From contig NZ_NJDE01000003.1 of the NCBI RefSeq assembly GCF_002205895.1, positions 62,001 to 126,000 of the forward strand: DNA of 64,000 nucleotides, given 5' to 3'. The notes under the pieces were generated by a model that saw nothing but the letters and a program-made list of their open reading frames with translations, did not search any database and had not been told where the DNA came from. Positions 60,860 through 64,000 of this stretch are shown one piece after another. This DNA is from Saccharibacillus sp. O23 (lineage in GTDB: Bacteria; Bacillota; Bacilli; Paenibacillales; Paenibacillaceae). The position numbers were made by a program, and so were the translations under genes. Every line of letters starts with the position of its first letter. Positions within the stretch are counted from its first letter, which is position 1.

Positions 60860-61060
60860 TTACAGTTTTACAACGTTCTCAGCTTGCGGTCCACGGTTGC
60901 CGTCAACAATGTTGAACTCAACGCGTTGGCCTTCGTCGAGGGTTTTGAAACCGTCGCCTTGGATTGCGGAGAAGTGTACGAAGACGTCGTTGCCGCCTTC
61001 AACTTCGATGAAGCCGTAGCCTTTTTCTGCGTTAAACCATTTAACTGTTCCTGTTTCCAT
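60860..61060 (-). CDS. Cold-shock protein (CspB/CspD type)
   Basis: 66 residues, full cold-shock domain: [20 protein letters not shown] (RNP1 KGYGFI), DVFVHFSAI (RNP2) and [10 protein letters not shown] at the end. It binds single-stranded RNA and DNA and unwinds RNA structure in the cold. GGAGG lies 9 bases before the ATG. An earlier in-frame ATG at 61207 is rejected. A leader of more than 100 bases with a strong dyad (61166-61207) precedes it, as is usual for csp genes. Confidence 0.95.
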   Translation of the reverse strand: METGTVKWFNAEKGYGFIEVEGGNDVFVHFSAIQGDGFKTLDEGQRVEFNIVDGNRGPQAENVVKL

Positions 61061-61165
61061 TAGAGAAAACCTCCAAAAATTTATTTCCGAAATTCCGGCA
61101 TGATTTCCAGCGTTTCGGCAACATGCATTTTTTATGGTCCGGGTTGGATATAAAAAAATCACACA

Positions 61166-61207
61166 TTGGAAAAGGTTCCATAACCTACACATGACAACCC
61201 TTTCCAA
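61166..61207 (-). promoter_or_regulatory. Dyad in the upstream region of the cold-shock gene
   Basis: TTGGAAAAGGTT and AACCCTTTCCAA pair (one mismatch) around 18 bases. It may be a cold-responsive leader structure or an operator; no clear -10/-35 pair could be fixed. Confidence 0.4.
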
Positions 61208-61316
61208 TATGCGAAATCAGGACGTTCACTCGTGATTAATTTTAATTTTACCATACCGCTTGTTCAAAAGCAAACGTTTCCTCATTCTTTATCCACCTTT
61301 TATTCCCAGCTGCCGT

Positions 61317-62027
61317 CTAACTTGCGCGCTTCTCTCTTCCCGAAACCGCGGCGCTGATCCAGATTCCGACTTCGTATAAGACGATCAGCGGCAGCGTCAC
61401 GATCAGCAGCGACAGCGCGTCCGGCGGCGCGATGAATCCGGCCGACACGAGCAGCGCGAAGTACGCATACTTGCGCGTTCTGCGCAGCGACGAAGGAGAG
61501 ACGATGCCCAAACGAGCGAGCAGCATCAAGAGCAGCGGCAGCTCGAACAAGACGCCGAACGGCACGATCAACCGAATCAAGAAATCGAAATACTCGCGGA
61601 TGCCGATAACCGGCCGCAAACCGAGTTCCTCCGACAATCCGAACATAAAGCGCAGCACCGTCGGAAACACGACTTCGTAAGCAAAAGCCGCTCCGAGCAG
61701 AAACAATCCGAAGATCGCCGGAATGTACATCAGCGTCGCTCGGCGTTCGGCGGGATACAGCGCAGGCTTCACGAACTGCCAGAGTTGATACAGCGCCAGC
61801 GGAAACGTCAGCACCAGACCGAACCAGAACGCGGATTGCACGACGATGCTCAGCGCGTCGGCTACCCGGAAGACGTGCAGCGATACGCCCGACTCCGCCG
61901 CGGAATGCTCGATCCAGCCGACTGCGGGACGCGACGCCCAGAATCCGATCGCGAACAAAGCCAGAAAAGCCAGCGCGCAGACCATCACCCGGCGGCGAAG
62001 CTCGGCGACATGTCCCAACATGCCCAT
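61317..62027 (-). CDS. tatC: Twin-arginine translocase subunit TatC
   Basis: 236 residues with six helices. The signature region MLGHVAELRRRVMVCALAFL (conserved Glu and Arg), FKP-type loop FVKPALYPAERR, FELPLLLMLLARLGI and GFIAPPDALSLLIVTLPLIV are present. TatC recognises twin-arginine signal peptides. It follows tatA by 19 bases. The pair sits beside an iron permease gene, so the expected client is the Tat-exported haem peroxidase EfeB. Confidence 0.95.
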   Translation of the reverse strand: MGMLGHVAELRRRVMVCALAFLALFAIGFWASRPAVGWIEHSAAESGVSLHVFRVADALSIVVQSAFWFGLVLTFPLALYQLWQFVKPALYPAERRATLMYIPAIFGLFLLGAAFAYEVVFPTVLRFMFGLSEELGLRPVIGIREYFDFLIRLIVPFGVLFELPLLLMLLARLGIVSPSSLRRTRKYAYFALLVSAGFIAPPDALSLLIVTLPLIVLYEVGIWISAAVSGREKRAS

Positions 62028-62046
62028 CCGCCGCTCGTCGTCTTCG

Positions 62047-62295
62047 TCAGGGAGAGTCGGGCTTGCCTCCCTCGCTTTCCGCCGCTGCTTTGACCAGACT
62101 CGGAGCGGCAGGAGCCGTCGCGGATTCCGAAGCCGGACGCGCGGACGCCGACTCTTCGCTGATTCCTCTTGTCGCGCTGCGGAACTCTTTCAGCGTCTCG
62201 CCGGCCGCCCGTCCCAATTCCGGCAGCTTCTTCGGTCCGAATACGAGCAGAGCGACGCCCACCACGACCGCGATGCTTCCCGGTCCAAAAGCCAT
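62047..62295 (-). CDS. tatA: Twin-arginine translocase subunit TatA
   Basis: 82 residues. One short hydrophobic helix ([20 protein letters not shown], with the [11 protein letters not shown] hinge) leads to an amphipathic helix and a Ser/Ala/Pro-rich tail. ATG 62295 was chosen because TGGAGG lies 8 bases upstream; an ATG 15 bases earlier lies ahead of the ribosome site. First gene of tatA-tatC, with a Fur box 66 bases upstream. Confidence 0.93.
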   Translation of the reverse strand: MAFGPGSIAVVVGVALLVFGPKKLPELGRAAGETLKEFRSATRGISEESASARPASESATAPAAPSLVKAAAESEGGKPDSP

Positions 62296-62360
62296 ATCGA
62301 ATGCCTCCATCCAAGCACGGCCCCGTCCTTCGCTATGCGGATCGGCGGCTCGCGTCTATA

Positions 62361-62379
62361 TTGATAATGATTATCATTG
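62361..62379. promoter_or_regulatory. Fur box upstream of tatA
   Basis: TTGATAATGATTATCATTG contains the classic GATAATGATTATC-type core of Fur operators. It should make tatAC iron-repressed. Confidence 0.85.
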
Positions 62380-62588
62380 ATTTGAAATAAAATCAGTATA
62401 GGCTTCGCGTCCGCCCTTGTCAACAGGAATTATTTACATATCAAGCACTCGTCTTTTGCAGAAAATGTTTTCGTTCAAACCGCTCTACAGAGCGGTTTGC
62501 GTTCTTCGGAGGCAAAATCGCCCCGGCGAAAAATTCCGGATTGACAACCGCCTGCCGCGCTCCTATAATCGAGTTACTTTTGACCAAA

Positions 62589-62604
62589 TTGATAATCATT
62601 ATCA
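62589..62604. promoter_or_regulatory. Fur box upstream of the FTR1 permease gene
   Basis: TTGATAATCATTATCA, a near-perfect dyad of the Fur type, 54 bases before the permease start. Confidence 0.85.
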
Positions 62605-62657
62605 CCTATCGCGACTTCAATCGCTCGAACCTACTTGAATAGGAAAGGAAGAACGTC

Positions 62658-64000
62658 ATGCGCTTCTATGCCAAACTCCGCATCCCTGCCGTCCTGCTGA
62701 CGATGCTTCTGCTGCTGATCTCGATCGCCGGGACGGCCGCTGCCGCCGGGGCAGCCGATCCGACAGGCACGAAATCCGCGATCGCGGCCGTAGACGAAGC
62801 GCTGCTGCGAATCGGAAACGGCGACGCCGACGCTTCCAAGCAGTCGTTCGCGCCGGTCAAACAATGGTGGACGCGCAGCAAGCAATCGGCGAAAAACGAT
62901 TCGGCTTCGCTGGCGGCCGATCTGGATCGCGGCGTCGCGGACGTCTCGTTAGCGTACATAAGCGGCAACCCGGACGAAATTGCCGAGAAGCTCGACGAGC
63001 TTCGCCTGTCGCTGGTCAGTTACGACGAAGGCTCGTATACGGATAACGAAGGCCGCAGCAAGATGACGCTCGGCCTCTATATCGGCAAGCTCAAGAGCGT
63101 GCAAGAAGCCGCGGAAGCGCAAGATTGGTCAGCCGCGCAAAGCGGAGCCCGCGAACTGCAAAACCAGTGGTTGTCCGTCGAAGGCGAAGTCGTCGGCCGC
63201 TCGGCCTCGGTCTATGCCGATACCGAACGCGATCTGGTGCTGCTTCCGGCTTATCTCGCCGATCCGGCGAAGCAGGCCCAAGCGGCTCCGCTGCTCGATC
63301 GACTGATCGCGGCCCTGACGCCGCTCGCCGACGCCGGGTACGGTTGGGTCGATGCCGCGCTGATTCCGATCCGCGAAGGACTGGAAGCCCTGCTGGTCGT
63401 CGGCTCGCTGCTGGCGTTCGTGCGCAAATCCGGCGCGCCGCGCGGGCAGCGCTGGATCGTCGGCGGTTCCGCCGCCGGACTGGTCTTCTCGGTCGCGGCG
63501 GGCGCCGCCGTCTCGCTGTGGCTCTCGACTTCGGTGTTCGGCGCGAGCAACTCGCTGCTCAACGGTTGGACCGGCGTCATCGCGGCCGGGATGCTGCTCT
63601 ACGTCGGCTACTGGCTGCATCGCAGCTCCGATATGCGGCGCTGGAACGAGAAGCTCCGCAGCAGCAGCAAACAGGCTTTGTCGAGCGGACGGATGTTTTC
63701 GCTGGCGCTGCTGGCTTTTCTGGCGATCGTGCGCGAAGGGCTGGAGACGGTCATCTTCCTGATCGGCCTTGCCGGACGGATGCCGGGCCGCGAACTGCTG
63801 CTGGGCATCGCGACGGGCTTCGGCGCGCTGGCGCTGATCGCCGTCGTGATCGTCAAACTGGGCGACCGTCTGCCGCTTAAGCCCTTTTTCCTCGTGTCCA
63901 GCGTCGTCGTCTTCTATCTGGGCTTCAAATTCATGGGCTCGGGCATCCATAGTCTGCAAATGGCCGGCTTGATCCCGTCTTCGACCGAATCTTATCTGCC
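62658..64000 (+). CDS. efeU: FTR1-family iron permease (EfeU-like), C-terminus outside window
   Basis: 447 codons visible, open at the window end. A signal peptide (IPAVLLTMLLLLISIAGTAA) precedes about 200 residues of helical extracytoplasmic domain. Then comes an FTR1 membrane domain with two REGLE motifs (PIREGLEALLVVG and IVREGLETVIFLIG), the iron-handling sites of the family. The extended N-terminal domain is typical of Firmicute EfeU-type permeases. AAAGGAAG lies about 5 bases before the ATG. It faces away from tatAC and shares a Fur-controlled intergenic region, as expected for an EfeUOB ferrous/ferric iron importer. Confidence 0.93.
   Translation, partial: MRFYAKLRIPAVLLTMLLLLISIAGTAAAAGAADPTGTKSAIAAVDEALLRIGNGDADASKQSFAPVKQWWTRSKQSAKNDSASLAADLDRGVADVSLAYISGNPDEIAEKLDELRLSLVSYDEGSYTDNEGRSKMTLGLYIGKLKSVQEAAEAQDWSAAQSGARELQNQWLSVEGEVVGRSASVYADTERDLVLLPAYLADPAKQAQAAPLLDRLIAALTPLADAGYGWVDAALIPIREGLEALLVVGSLLAFVRKSGAPRGQRWIVGGSAAGLVFSVAAGAAVSLWLSTSVFGASNSLLNGWTGVIAAGMLLYVGYWLHRSSDMRRWNEKLRSSSKQALSSGRMFSLALLAFLAIVREGLETVIFLIGLAGRMPGRELLLGIATGFGALALIAVVIVKLGDRLPLKPFFLVSSVVVFYLGFKFMGSGIHSLQMAGLIPSSTESYL

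Overview
The window looks like chromosomal DNA of a Gram-positive, spore-former-type Firmicute of the Paenibacillaceae (Paenibacillus / Saccharibacillus / Cohnella kind). Pointers are strong AGGAGG-type ribosome sites, many short Rho-independent terminators, a sigma-B-type promoter in front of a CsbD gene, CspB-like and YdjO-like genes, KtrB, an OatA-type acyltransferase and Fur boxes in front of tatAC and an FTR1 permease. Coding DNA is GC-rich (estimated by eye at high fifties percent). No rRNA, tRNA, transposase, prophage or CRISPR array was seen. The genus is an inference.

Layout. 1-3.3 kb: 5' part of a secreted protein with about nine Ig-like repeats. 3.3-7.2 kb: a three-gene operon (KaiC/RadA-like ATPase, small winged-helix protein, PocR-GAF-LuxR regulator). 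7.4-14 kb: ABC exporter pair, copper-amine-oxidase-N secreted protein, MFS exporter with an OmpR-type regulator. 14.2-17.3 kb: a sugar ABC importer. 17.6-25 kb: alpha/beta hydrolase, MenA-like prenyltransferase, KtrB, an HNH protein with an unusual basic N-terminus, a histidine kinase with a degenerate receiver, and csbD. 25-43 kb: mostly single-gene units (TVP38-type membrane protein, cupin, diguanylate cyclase, amidase, DUF72, two nitroreductases, cytoplasmic alpha-amylase, LysE exporter divergent from a MocR regulator, aldo-keto reductase, ECF sigma/anti-sigma pair, ion channel overlapping pyroglutamyl peptidase). 44-50.3 kb: OatA-like acyltransferase and the polyamine importer potABCD. 50.6-51.2 kb: a Nudix gene broken by a 106-bp insertion.

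51.5-60.1 kb holds the most interesting locus. Six minus-strand genes encode a KAS III-like condensing enzyme, an ATP-grasp ligase, an OleD-like short-chain dehydrogenase, a metallo-beta-lactamase-fold hydrolase, a PaaK/F390-synthetase-like adenylate-forming enzyme and a GNAT-like protein. A 25-codon leader ORF and an array of palindromes and direct repeats precede the first gene. This looks like a small specialised-metabolite or modified-lipid pathway that I cannot match to a named product. A 1-kb non-coding island inside it carries a cluster of DnaA boxes and one copy of a roughly 200-bp inverted-repeat element that occurs again near 25.2 kb, with single units near 37 kb.

60.5-64 kb: cold-shock genes, then tatA-tatC facing away from an FTR1 iron permease, both behind Fur boxes; this fits an EfeUOB iron-uptake system whose remaining genes lie beyond the window. 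All readings come from visual inspection of the sequence; no database search was run.
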